Below are positions 6,666 to 15,452 of a DNA stretch of 27,574 nt, in pieces. The notes beneath the pieces are model-generated. The model did no database searches and was not told the DNA's origin. It saw only the letters and a list, made by a program, of their open reading frames with translations. A program made the translations under genes and the position numbers. The stretch lies in the IMG/VR virus record IMGVR_UViG_3300022916_000072, positions 1 through 27,574 of that record, one strand, 5' to 3'. This DNA is from a virus. Position 1 is the stretch's first letter; the number at the start of each line of letters is the position of its first letter.

Positions 6666-9600
6666 TAGCTCGCATCGCCGCGAATCTGGACTATGAAATC
6701 ATCGGTGGGGTCTAATGTATCATTGCTCGGCATGGTGGTTCTATTAAACCAGATCGGAGAATTGGCAGCAGTGGTATTAAATCGAATTGCATTACCCGTA
6801 CTCCAACCTGCTCCGAAGCCGTTAAAGTCAAGCGTAAAATATGGCAGTCCTGAAATAATGTTAATTGGCGCGACATTACTTGCTATTGTACCCGTGCCGA
6901 TGATCCCCACTTTTTCACCAATGATATTGAACCCGGTTGAGCTTGTAAATTGTAACGCCCAACGCTCTTTAATCGCAGAATCATTCTGTATTAAAAGCGG
7001 AAATGATAAGTCATTGTATGTGCCGTTGGCTTGTGTACCAATAAGTTCATCAGAGAAAACACCTGTCCACGTTGCTTGATCGAATAATGTATTATAACGA
7101 CTTGCTAGGTCGCCGAATAACAATGCGCTAGAAACAAAGGCCGCTGGAGTATAGGCATTTGAAAGCTGTGAAGTAAGCGATAACTCACCATTAATCTGCA
7201 CATCAGAAAGCACTTTCATATCTTCTAAACGCTTATAAGCAACAAGCGGCTCAGAATATGCGGATAAATCAAGGGGACTAGCCATAGTGACTGTACTTGT
7301 TGCTAAGTCCACTGTGTAAAGTAGAAAATCTACCTGTTTTTTATCTTGATCGTAAAGCTCAATTAATGAATAATCTGTGTTAGTTAAAACGACTGACTGT
7401 GCTGCGATTAAACCGACCGGCATCGACTCAGATTCAGTTTCATGGATAACCACTACGCCACCCTTGTTAAAGATAGGTACGCGACCATCTGACGGCAAAC
7501 GCGCTGGGTTAATCCCCACAATCGAAGCGTCAACAGGGATGGATGAGAAGATAACTGCGTTATAGATTGATGAATTAGGTACAACGTACTCAGGCTGCCA
7601 AACTTCACCCGTTAATGCACCATACTCGTCATATTCTAAATTTAAAATATCGTACCAGTCTTGTGTTTCATTCCCTGCTGCTGTTACCAAGCGACCATAT
7701 CTAATACGTGCAATACCATTGTTAACATCAATCGTACCAGCTAAATCCGCAGTATATAAAATGCCATTTTGATCTGCACTATCACTCATTAGAGTACCAT
7801 CGCTGGCTTTATTTGCACTAACAAAAAATGATGCTGGTCTAAGTGGGGCGCCCGCAGTCCTAAAGAGTGTTTCGTAGTTTGTCCAGTCGCCATATTGAGT
7901 CAATAGAGACTGCACGGCAATCGTTGATGTACCTGGCTGTGGAGTCCCCCAGCCATTGACATATATCCCCCAATCCGTGAGCGTGACTAATGAAGATGCA
8001 TAGTCAATCGTTCCAGATAATGTACCTGCGCCTGATGTGTCAGAGGTAGGGTATCTATAAACGCTTCCTAGTCTATCAATATATGTATGTTCCGATAGCG
8101 TAAAGCGCATTGACTTTGGGATCACTTTATTTTCAACCGTCGGACAAAGATAAATCAATAACGATGGAGATGGTATTGTACTTTGTGCTGTTGTTGGTGT
8201 TGCGCTATCAAGAATATAATTTACTGTTACTGTTGATGCGTCTACGAAATAATCAAGTGTGCTTGATGTGGACCAGTTTTTATAACTAGGAAGGGGGCTG
8301 TATGAAGTATGATTAATATTAAGCTGTGGAGATATAATAATAACCCCATTCGCTGTATAGGTTATTGATGATGAAGTATCATAACCAAAACTTCCTGCGC
8401 CATCATCAATAATACTGACATTTGCTCTTGTTGTGGATGCTGATGATGTCCTGTCGATGTCATATCTAGAAATACCCTCGCTGACATCCCATCTGACTTT
8501 GACTATATTTGTATGCGTTCTATCGACTGTAGTTAAATCAAACGTAACCTCAACGCTGTTGGGCTTTATAGCACTGGCGTTAGTCATGTTGAGCGTAATA
8601 TTTCCAGCGCCATCTCTTGTTGGTGTAAACACCTCCTGCTCAACAACCCCGTAATCGTAATCATAGGTAATCGTTGCGTTTGGGTCTGGTAATGTTGCAG
8701 GTAAGAAACCTACCTCGCCTGTCGAGTAAATAACTCCGCCAGTTGCATCTCCACTAATGGCCCCTAACCCATCATCCGTTGCTGTTTTAGTAACGCCACC
8801 GGACATCCATGTGATTGTTAATGATAATGGGACAATAGCTGCTTCAGGTACAGTATGCTCTATGTATGATTCTTTAACTTCCGCATCACTTCTAATCTCA
8901 TAATGCTGAGTACCGCCCCATCCGAATAATATTTTACTTCCCACATCAGGCAATGCCCCTAGCGTTACTGATACCGTGCCGGTAGTGAAGTTTACAGTAC
9001 CAGCACCAACGCCAGTGGTTTCAGACCCTAGAATGCCGTCGCCGTTAATATCAGATAGCCTAATCCAATTACCCTGCGCCATGTAATCAATATATAGCGT
9101 AAATGGCGCTGGGATAGGATTCAGTGTTTTAACGTAGTTTAATGCTCTTGTGCCTGTTGTTACATCAATAGCGGCTGTATCTGATACATCTGAGATGGCG
9201 GTAGCTGGTTTAAATGTAAATGTAGCGTAAAGCTGGCTAGCAAGGGTGATTGTTGTATTTCCTACTAAGCTAACTACGCCAGCCACGTAATCTATAGTTA
9301 TAGACCTAACCCAGTTGCCCGTGTTGGATGTTATTGAGAAAGTACCATCATCGTTCTCTGTGGCCGAAACATGCCCACTCACTACAACGCTTCCCTTGAT
9401 AACTCCAGAGCCTAAAGAAAACTGCGTAACACCATCTGCAATTAGGTCATAGTTAATTCTCACTCCGAAAGCAGTATTTCCACTCTGAACCGGCCTGACT
9501 AATTCACCACCCACTATCGCATCAGCTAAGATACTTTCACTTTGTGCCGCTGGTGTTACTTGGGCAAATATCGAATTGACATTAATAGTAGTGTCAAGAG

Positions 9601-10324
9601 CCGCACTAGACGCGCTGACTGGTCTAATACCGTAATATCTAGATGCTGCGCTGGATGTTGTGCTAAATACAGTCGTACTTGCATCTCTGTATACAGTGTA
9701 TCTATCCTGTACTCCGCCATGAAACGTAGAAAGTAACGGCTCAGTAATATCAAGCACGATTAAATCAAGCGAGTACGAACCTAACGAATCAGTGAATACA
9801 GTAGTAGTAATAGTAATGCCTGAAATTTTAACAAACTGACCAAACTCGCCTGCTAACTCAAAATCTTCAACAAGTTTATAGGTTTCTCCAATAATCAACT
9901 TTGATTGACCAACAATACTGATTAATGTTATTTGTGAGATTCCAGCAGGGTGAACTCCGAATAGGTTCTGCTGGATAGCTGTGCTTTGGATTACATAACT
10001 TTCAATCTCAGCTTGTGCGCTGGGTCTTTTGTCCGTATCGTCACTGGTTGAAAACATGGTGACATCAACAGCAGCGTCGGTTGCTGGTGCAGCTATGATG
10101 GCATGAGAGCCGAAATATTCAGCGCTGTCGGCTGTTTGCACCGCAGCAAAGGCTTTACGCAATGATACACGCCCTGTCGTCCTGTCAAGTCGCGAAATAT
10201 CTGCAAAGAGATTGTTAATTGAACCATCAACAACTTCATTTTGCGTCATTAGCCCGCCACCTGTAATTGCATCGGACAGCTCTTGAGACTCTAATAACTT
10301 AATGTCACTTTTAGTAATTGCCAT
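6665..10324 (-). CDS. Giant distal tail protein with repeated beta domains, 1219 aa
   Basis: The largest gene in the window. The N-terminal 100 residues contain NEVVDGSINNLFADISRLDR and GRVSLRKAFAAV, which I associate with long phage tail proteins of unknown fold. From about residue 300 to 800 there are degenerate repeats of a pattern 'D-G-x-G ... G-x-I-x-Y/F-x-x-G-x-V', for example GTVNFTTGTVSVTL, GGVIYSTGEVGFL and GTIDYASSLVTL. These look like a chain of beta-sandwich modules. The C-terminal 150 residues hold WTGVFSDEL and an aromatic-rich stretch. It probably forms the tail-tip shaft or central fibre between tape measure and hub. GGAAG lies about 7 nt upstream of its start. Confidence 0.7.
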   Translation of the reverse strand: MAITKSDIKLLESQELSDAITGGGLMTQNEVVDGSINNLFADISRLDRTTGRVSLRKAFAAVQTADSAEYFGSHAIIAAPATDAAVDVTMFSTSDDTDKRPSAQAEIESYVIQSTAIQQNLFGVHPAGISQITLISIVGQSKLIIGETYKLVEDFELAGEFGQFVKISGITITTTVFTDSLGSYSLDLIVLDITEPLLSTFHGGVQDRYTVYRDASTTVFSTTSSAASRYYGIRPVSASSAALDTTINVNSIFAQVTPAAQSESILADAIVGGELVRPVQSGNTAFGVRINYDLIADGVTQFSLGSGVIKGSVVVSGHVSATENDDGTFSITSNTGNWVRSITIDYVAGVVSLVGNTTITLASQLYATFTFKPATAISDVSDTAAIDVTTGTRALNYVKTLNPIPAPFTLYIDYMAQGNWIRLSDINGDGILGSETTGVGAGTVNFTTGTVSVTLGALPDVGSKILFGWGGTQHYEIRSDAEVKESYIEHTVPEAAIVPLSLTITWMSGGVTKTATDDGLGAISGDATGGVIYSTGEVGFLPATLPDPNATITYDYDYGVVEQEVFTPTRDGAGNITLNMTNASAIKPNSVEVTFDLTTVDRTHTNIVKVRWDVSEGISRYDIDRTSSASTTRANVSIIDDGAGSFGYDTSSSITYTANGVIIISPQLNINHTSYSPLPSYKNWSTSSTLDYFVDASTVTVNYILDSATPTTAQSTIPSPSLLIYLCPTVENKVIPKSMRFTLSEHTYIDRLGSVYRYPTSDTSGAGTLSGTIDYASSLVTLTDWGIYVNGWGTPQPGTSTIAVQSLLTQYGDWTNYETLFRTAGAPLRPASFFVSANKASDGTLMSDSADQNGILYTADLAGTIDVNNGIARIRYGRLVTAAGNETQDWYDILNLEYDEYGALTGEVWQPEYVVPNSSIYNAVIFSSIPVDASIVGINPARLPSDGRVPIFNKGGVVVIHETESESMPVGLIAAQSVVLTNTDYSLIELYDQDKKQVDFLLYTVDLATSTVTMASPLDLSAYSEPLVAYKRLEDMKVLSDVQINGELSLTSQLSNAYTPAAFVSSALLFGDLASRYNTLFDQATWTGVFSDELIGTQANGTYNDLSFPLLIQNDSAIKERWALQFTSSTGFNIIGEKVGIIGTGTIASNVAPINIISGLPYFTLDFNGFGAGWSTGNAIRFNTTAANSPIWFNRTTMPSNDTLDPTDDFIVQIRGDAS

Positions 10325-10326
10325 AT

Positions 10327-10707
10327 TTAAACTTCCATTAATTTTATGTTTAGCGTGTAAAAGTCAGCGCTGATGGGTAAGTTGTAATCAATAACGGGTT
10401 TAGCCTGTAGTGGATTTGATTTGTTATCAAAAACTACTTGGTATGATGCACCGTCATTAGTTGTTAAAGTCATTATAGCATTAGCTGTAACCAATGCGTT
10501 TAATGCTAACAGAGTAGCTCTATCAATCCATGCTGCACCGTCATCACCATCAAGAGTAATTGGCCTTCCTTTTAATTTAGTTCCTGACTCGATAATCAAT
10601 GCGCCTGTGAGCGTATATTTCTCAGCACTATTGATTGGAGACCACGTAAACTCATCAGTCCAAATTAAATCATCCGGTAATGTTACTGCGTCTAAAGTGA
10701 TTGCCAT
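10327..10707 (-). CDS. Tail-tip protein following tape measure, 126 aa
   Basis: A 126-aa protein whose ATG shares one base with the tape-measure stop (TAATG). It opens with MAITLDAVTLPDDLIWTDEF and later has KLKGRPITLDGDDGAAWIDR, a layout seen in small phage proteins encoded directly after tape measure genes. By position it should be a distal-tail or tail-tip component. No catalytic motif is visible. Confidence 0.7.
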   Translation of the reverse strand: MAITLDAVTLPDDLIWTDEFTWSPINSAEKYTLTGALIIESGTKLKGRPITLDGDDGAAWIDRATLLALNALVTANAIMTLTTNDGASYQVVFDNKSNPLQAKPVIDYNLPISADFYTLNIKLMEV

Positions 10708-13019
10708 TAGCTCACGCTCCCTGCCGTTTTAAGTATGTTCATAAAATTATCAGCTTCGTTTTGATCGCCAAAATTAGCTGTTGCGGTGGTGTTGTTAGCT
10801 TTAAAATTAACATTAACCGATCTCGCTTGTGCTGCTCCGGCATTGGCTTTGATATAAGATTGAATGTCAAATGCCATCCCGCCACCAGTTGGTGAGTTTG
10901 CTATGTTAGCTGCTTCCGTAAGGATTCTTTGCTGCTCTTCCTGGGAAAGCCCGGACAGCGCTGCTTTCGTATCGTCTGAATGAGGGCTAAAAGTTGAGGC
11001 TGTTCGGCGACTTTCTTTTTCTTCCCATGCAGCTCTATCCGCTTCGGCCTTCCGATTAACTGAGGCGATGTACGCGGCTTCTTGATTTGCTATATTTTGT
11101 CGGGCGTTAGCATGCCACGCATTATCTCTTGCTTCCAATTGGTCAATTAAGCTAATCTGAGTTCCCATTGACTCTTTCGCAGCCCCTGTAATATCCCTCC
11201 ACTTTTTCGGAATATCATCTAACGACCCGCCCATCTGGACATACTTATCAATGATATTTTGCAGCAATATAGGATGCTTTTCAACCTCAACTCCAACTTT
11301 TTCAAATGACTGCTTTAATAGATCAATATCGCCTTTTGTTTTTGCAAATTCTAGAGTTTTCAATGCAAGCAAACTTATCTGATCTTTAGTTAACCCTGCG
11401 CTTGCGGCAATATCTGAGAATGCTTTTGATGAGTCAATACCTGTTTTTGTTGCAATACCTCTGATTTCATCTAAATCTATCTTTAAGGCTCCCGATGCAC
11501 TTAATAATAATGCTGCTGAGTCGGCTGCTTTTTTATTTCCATCAATAATGCTTTTTGATACTTCTTTAGCGGTGCCGGCTTTTTCGTTTTCACTATCAAC
11601 GACACCCGCATTTGCTGTTATTATCTTTTCTGCTGCATTGGCTGATGATGTTGATGTTATATCAAAAGAGGTCGTTAGATCGCTGTATGCGCTACCGATG
11701 TCACTTATGTCTTCAGCTAAGCCGATCTTTAAAGCATCACTGACGGCACTTAACTCAGCCGACATATCGGCGGCTCTTTGCGAAACATCGCCGAAAGTTA
11801 CCGATGCAATGGCCTTATTTAAAAGCGCAAACGAATCCAAGAACGCAATGGCCAGCACTTCAACGGCTGCCTGTAGACTATTAAATATTAATCTAACGCC
11901 TGCGCTTGTAGTCTTTAGCGTTATGTATACAGTATTTAGGGTTAGTACGATGTTATTGGCAAACTCGTCTAATCCGCCGCTAGCACCAAACTCTTTAAAT
12001 TTTGCGCTTACTTCATTAATGATATTTGTGAGCGGTTCTAATACTGGCGTGGCTAGTTTTAACCTTAATGAATCCCACGAACTGCCCAGCGTTTTAATTG
12101 CACCGTCAAAGTTACCGCTCATAATAGCTGCGGCTTTCTCTGCTGCACCTGCTGAGCCTTCTAACTGCCCAGTGAGTGCCGTTAATGCTGGAACACCCTG
12201 ATTTAACAATGCGGTTAAGGCTGGGCCTGCCTCGCTACCTAATGCTAATATTGCTGTTTTACCGGCATCGCCCTTTGCTGCTAACTCAACTAAAGCAACA
12301 TTGAAGTCAGTGGTGTTAATTCCTAGGTTTGATAATTCTTTGTTAAATTTTGATGCAGGGTCGCTAAACTGAATCATCATTGTATTCAATGATGTACCTG
12401 CCCTGCTTGCATCTATACCCGCGTTCGCGAGCTGTGCCATGATAGCAACAGTTTGTTCTAGGGTTAGTCCTAAGCTTTGTGCTACAGGAGCGGCGTAAGC
12501 TAGACCAACACCCAATCCCTCAACGCTTGTGTTAGCACTGGCGGCGGCTTTAGTTAAAACGTCAGCAACACGCGCTGCATCGCTAAACTCCAGACCCATA
12601 CCCGCCACGGCTTTAGTGATAAAGCTAGCTGCCTGGCCAAGTTCAATCCCATTCGCTTGCGCTAATTGTAGGACTGATGGAAGTGCCTCTGCTTGTTGTG
12701 CTGCTGATAAACCGGCTCTACCTAATGACTCCAGAGCTTGTGCCGCTTCAATTGCTGTGAATTGGGTTGTTGCGCCCATCTCCTTAGCAATTTCTGTGAG
12801 TGATAATAACGCATCACCCGTTGCGCCAGATACAGCAGCGACCGTATCCATCTGCTTTTCAAAAGCTGCTGCGTCTTCAACGGCACTTTTAAAAAATTGA
12901 AAACTAAAATAGCCAGCGATTAATCCAGCTACTTTTTTTGCATTATTGCCGAGTGAATTAAAAGACTTAGACGCTTTATCCTGAGCGCGTATTAAAATAT
13001 TAACTACTGGATTTGCCAT
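10707..13019 (-). CDS. Tail tape measure protein, 770 aa
   Basis: A 770-aa protein with the conserved N-terminal TMP core (TIGR01760-like): KQMDTVAAVSGAT, LTEIAKEMGATTQFTA, EAAQALESLGRAGLS and LGLTLEQTVAIMAQLANAGID. Long Ala-rich helices follow. It sets tail length and may be ejected with the DNA. By the usual rule of about 0.15 nm per residue, 770 residues suggest a fairly short tail of roughly 110-120 nm. It directly follows the tail tube gene with only 58 nt between them, so the usual tail-assembly chaperone pair is absent at this place. No strong ribosome-binding site precedes the ATG. Confidence 0.92.
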   Translation of the reverse strand: MANPVVNILIRAQDKASKSFNSLGNNAKKVAGLIAGYFSFQFFKSAVEDAAAFEKQMDTVAAVSGATGDALLSLTEIAKEMGATTQFTAIEAAQALESLGRAGLSAAQQAEALPSVLQLAQANGIELGQAASFITKAVAGMGLEFSDAARVADVLTKAAASANTSVEGLGVGLAYAAPVAQSLGLTLEQTVAIMAQLANAGIDASRAGTSLNTMMIQFSDPASKFNKELSNLGINTTDFNVALVELAAKGDAGKTAILALGSEAGPALTALLNQGVPALTALTGQLEGSAGAAEKAAAIMSGNFDGAIKTLGSSWDSLRLKLATPVLEPLTNIINEVSAKFKEFGASGGLDEFANNIVLTLNTVYITLKTTSAGVRLIFNSLQAAVEVLAIAFLDSFALLNKAIASVTFGDVSQRAADMSAELSAVSDALKIGLAEDISDIGSAYSDLTTSFDITSTSSANAAEKIITANAGVVDSENEKAGTAKEVSKSIIDGNKKAADSAALLLSASGALKIDLDEIRGIATKTGIDSSKAFSDIAASAGLTKDQISLLALKTLEFAKTKGDIDLLKQSFEKVGVEVEKHPILLQNIIDKYVQMGGSLDDIPKKWRDITGAAKESMGTQISLIDQLEARDNAWHANARQNIANQEAAYIASVNRKAEADRAAWEEKESRRTASTFSPHSDDTKAALSGLSQEEQQRILTEAANIANSPTGGGMAFDIQSYIKANAGAAQARSVNVNFKANNTTATANFGDQNEADNFMNILKTAGSVS

Positions 13020-13077
13020 TTAACTACTCGATAATTTTAGAATAAATGCGCCATCCATAGCGCGTGTCTGTTTCTTG

Positions 13078-13830
13078 TTATGCGTAAACTACGTCTAACT
13101 CAACTTCATAAGCTGCTGTCCCGCCAGCTGGTACGTTTGCAACGCCCGCCAATTCAAGTGACGTAAAATCATCACTTAAAAAGTCAACACCCGTAGTGGG
13201 TGATAAAACAGCTTCAAAAACATTGGCGACCGCCTTGCTTTGATCTGCCTGGTTCAAGCCATCAAACAAAACTTTAACAATGATATTTGAGTTAGTACCA
13301 CCCTCAACTTTATTGCTCGTCATACTGCCGTAAGTATAATCAACCAATAACGCCAAGCCATCAGTAATAAGCCCGCCAGTAAGCACTTTAATTAATCCAA
13401 GATCAGCATCAATAATAGAATAATCAGTGTCCAGCACATACGTTACCGTTGCTCCGGCATTTGTTAAAACAACCGAGCTGATATTGCGCTGGGAAGTCTT
13501 AAAAATACTACCAATATAACCTGTCACTGCCTCATCAGTGATGGATGCACCAGTCACGTTTGGGTTTGACGTGTTACCGAGAAACACTAAAGCTAAATTA
13601 TCTTTGTCTAAATCATCAAGCGTTAAATTTACTTCTGCCGGCTTCTTTACAAAAACCGTGTCTAATGCAGAACCGTAATTTGTTCTACCTTTGCTGATTC
13701 TCTCCTTTTTTTCTGAATTTTCTTTTATCTCAAACTTAGTGGCGTTGCCAATAAATTTTAGACCTTGAAAAACACCGCCAACCTTTCGATCAACATAAAC
13801 TTTACCTGAACCTAAAAAACCACCTGCCAT
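13078..13830 (-). CDS. Major tail tube protein, 250 aa
   Basis: A 250-aa beta-rich protein starting MAGGFLGSGKVYVDR, with GLKFIGNATKFEIKENSEKK, a form typical of phage tail tube subunits. The centre (ISSVVLTNAGATVTYVLDTDYSIIDADLGLIKVL) resembles the insert seen in many tube proteins. Placement between the tail terminator and the tape measure supports the call. AGGAG lies upstream of the ATG. It polymerises into the hollow tail tube; no sheath protein accompanies it, implying a non-contractile tail. Confidence 0.85.
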   Translation of the reverse strand: MAGGFLGSGKVYVDRKVGGVFQGLKFIGNATKFEIKENSEKKERISKGRTNYGSALDTVFVKKPAEVNLTLDDLDKDNLALVFLGNTSNPNVTGASITDEAVTGYIGSIFKTSQRNISSVVLTNAGATVTYVLDTDYSIIDADLGLIKVLTGGLITDGLALLVDYTYGSMTSNKVEGGTNSNIIVKVLFDGLNQADQSKAVANVFEAVLSPTTGVDFLSDDFTSLELAGVANVPAGGTAAYEVELDVVYA

Positions 13831-13859
13831 TTTCGTTACTCCTAAATAATATTAAAAAA

Positions 13860-14300
13860 CTACGCTGCGCCATTAACAATCATATTTGTAGAAAACTGAA
13901 ACGGGAAATATGAAAACCCATGTCTATACGCTGGTGAGCTTGAAGCGTCAATACGTTGAAGCGGTGAAAACTCATTGCTCGGCTTCCATCCTTGCAGTGC
14001 TTTTAACATCTGCATAATAACTTCACCGGAGTCGACTAATGCACTATTCTCGCCCGCTACTCGCATATTTCTAGTGACTACAATAATCAGCCACTTTTGT
14101 TCAAACTTTTGAGTCATTTTATTACACGCTGATGTCGTTACATTATCACCATTGTATAAAATATGAATCGCTGGATTGACTTGAGATTGCTCATTAACAT
14201 TAACTAAATCATACGATGAAACAACGTGACCCGCAGGTAATGCGTTAACAGTTTCATTTAACCTAGCTTTTATTAACGGCTCAATATCAAAATAATTCAT
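13860..14300 (-). CDS. Tail terminator-like protein, 146 aa
   Basis: A 146-aa protein resembling the Gp37/DUF1834-type tail terminators: an N-terminal helix (IEPLIKARLNETVNAL), central strands (AIHILYNGDN, QKWLIIVVTRN) and a helix with QMLKALQGWKP. Such proteins cap the tube and connect it to the head. Its ATG shares one base with the stop of the tail-completion gene. The order completion, terminator, tube is the standard siphovirus order and supports the assignment. Confidence 0.72.
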   Translation of the reverse strand: MNYFDIEPLIKARLNETVNALPAGHVVSSYDLVNVNEQSQVNPAIHILYNGDNVTTSACNKMTQKFEQKWLIIVVTRNMRVAGENSALVDSGEVIMQMLKALQGWKPSNEFSPLQRIDASSSPAYRHGFSYFPFQFSTNMIVNGAA

Positions 14301-14755
14301 TATAAGCTTCCTAGAAATTGCCGAATATCACTGATTGCTATATCATAAACCTCTGCTTCATCATCAGAATTAACGCCAAAAAACTCACGCTTTGGCATTC
14401 CGTTAATCCCACTATTATGCACTAATGCTTTTTCGCTATTCTCGGCATCAGCAAAAAATAACATAGAGCTATTATCATTAGCTGATACCTGTATAGAAGC
14501 AAGCATCCTATTAGAGTTCTGAAGGTTTACAGTAGTATCGGTATGAGTAACTGACTTTTGGATAAAATAAGACGGCGAATAAGGTTTAAAAGCAGTCTTA
14601 TTTATATCTACACCGTCTTTCGTGCGTCTTAAAATATTCTGCTTAACTTTTAAACCTAACCGACTAAAATTAATAGCATCGCTAGCGATATGACCCATGC
14701 TTTCCAGTGTATCAATAAGCTGCTTATCATCAATAGTGACGCTAATATCAGTCAT
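14300..14755 (-). CDS. Virion morphogenesis / tail completion protein, 151 aa
   Basis: A 151-aa protein similar to phage virion morphogenesis (gpG/HK97 gp10-like) proteins. It has a helical N-terminus (LGLKVKQNILRRTKDGVDI), then FKPYSPSYFIQK, the strand HNSGINGMPKREFFGV, and a C-terminal DEAEVYDIAISDIRQFL helix. The 'PKREFFG' segment is a characteristic end motif of this family. It overlaps the upstream connector gene by ATGA and the terminator gene by one base, as expected for head-tail joining proteins. Confidence 0.78.
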   Translation of the reverse strand: MTDISVTIDDKQLIDTLESMGHIASDAINFSRLGLKVKQNILRRTKDGVDINKTAFKPYSPSYFIQKSVTHTDTTVNLQNSNRMLASIQVSANDNSSMLFFADAENSEKALVHNSGINGMPKREFFGVNSDDEAEVYDIAISDIRQFLGSL

Positions 14756-15219
14756 CGCATTATCACACGGGGGGCACGTTGTATATTAGTTTCTACTTGG
14801 TCTTCATCGCCCGAACCATCCCAATCATAAGTGATGCCAGCTTGTAAAACTGCCACTAACTCAATATCGTAAAGCTCTTTAAACATTTCCATTTTCATTT
14901 TAAACGGATTGTTTTCAGTGCTATCCATCATTACTGATAAATAAGATAATTCTAGCGTCTTATAAACTGAGAGCCGTTTTAGCTGTAATAAATCCAGCAA
15001 CTTTTCAGGGTCGAATTGTTCATAAGTAAAGCCACCGCTAACCGCTAGGCCAGAACTATCATCACGAGGATAACGTGCTAACGGCTCATACCATTGCACA
15101 CGCAAAGCTCTGTCAATAATCAAAGCAGCTTCCGAATGCTGCGCCTCCCAGCTCAATACACCTAAAGACATTATGTCTTTTTGTGCTTTTATTAGGTCGG
15201 CATCAGACGAATAAGCCAT
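14752..15219 (-). CDS. Head-tail connector/adaptor-like protein, 155 aa
   Basis: A 155-aa, mostly helical protein: helices near residues 6-18, 24-40, 75-95 and 104-124 (MKMEMFKELYDIELVAVLQAG), with an acidic, Asp-rich C-terminus. Position between capsid and tail-completion genes fits a head-tail adaptor. It starts within the stop codon of the 55-aa gene (TAATG). I see no motif that identifies a specific connector family, so the name rests on gene order. Confidence 0.65.
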   Translation of the reverse strand: MAYSSDADLIKAQKDIMSLGVLSWEAQHSEAALIIDRALRVQWYEPLARYPRDDSSGLAVSGGFTYEQFDPEKLLDLLQLKRLSVYKTLELSYLSVMMDSTENNPFKMKMEMFKELYDIELVAVLQAGITYDWDGSGDEDQVETNIQRAPRVIMR

Positions 15220-15386
15220 TAGATAATTACCACGCGTCCAGCATCAGCCATCTCTTTAGCTTCTTTGCTGCCTAACTCTGCAACCAGTCTTTTGCCATCG
15301 CGAACAAATATAACGCCCCAGAGTATCACTGTATCGCCATCTTGGTCGGAATTAGCCTTTACTTTCACTTTCTTTTCTACAGCCAT
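15219..15386 (-). CDS. Small protein after major capsid gene, 55 aa
   Basis: A 55-aa open frame with GGAG 8 nt before its ATG; its TAA shares one base with the next ATG. It starts MAVEKKVKVKANSDQDGDTV and ends in an AKEMADAGRVVII segment, a form seen in small phage proteins encoded between capsid and adaptor genes. Function is unknown; it may be a minor head or connector component. It lies directly after the predicted post-capsid terminator. Confidence 0.65.
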   Translation of the reverse strand: MAVEKKVKVKANSDQDGDTVILWGVIFVRDGKRLVAELGSKEAKEMADAGRVVII

Positions 15387-15399
15387 TTTTATGCTCCAT

Positions 15400-15438
15400 A
15401 AAATAATTAAAGACTAAGCGGATTTTACACCGCTTAGT
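15400..15438 (-). terminator. Rho-independent terminator downstream of the major capsid gene
   Basis: A perfect 9-bp stem (actaagcgg at 15413-15421, ccgcttagt at 15430-15438) with an 8-nt loop. On the - strand it is followed by ctttaattatttt (down to about 15400). It lies 15 nt beyond the capsid stop. A partial terminator here would let capsid mRNA accumulate above the downstream connector and tail messages, fitting the high copy number of capsid protein. Confidence 0.72.
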
Positions 15439-15452
15439 AATTATAATTTCAA

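Noticed and set aside
11548-12201. Long + strand open frame (217 aa) opposite the tape measure gene
   Set aside because: It is antisense to a well-supported tape measure protein and its Ala/Ser-rich composition mirrors the helical repeats on the other strand. No ribosome-binding site or known motif.
13831-13859. Promoter candidate before the tail tube gene (AT-rich stretch)
   Set aside because: The -10-like and -35-like words have poor spacing (about 19 bp); the AT-rich run with AGGAG is enough as a translation start region.
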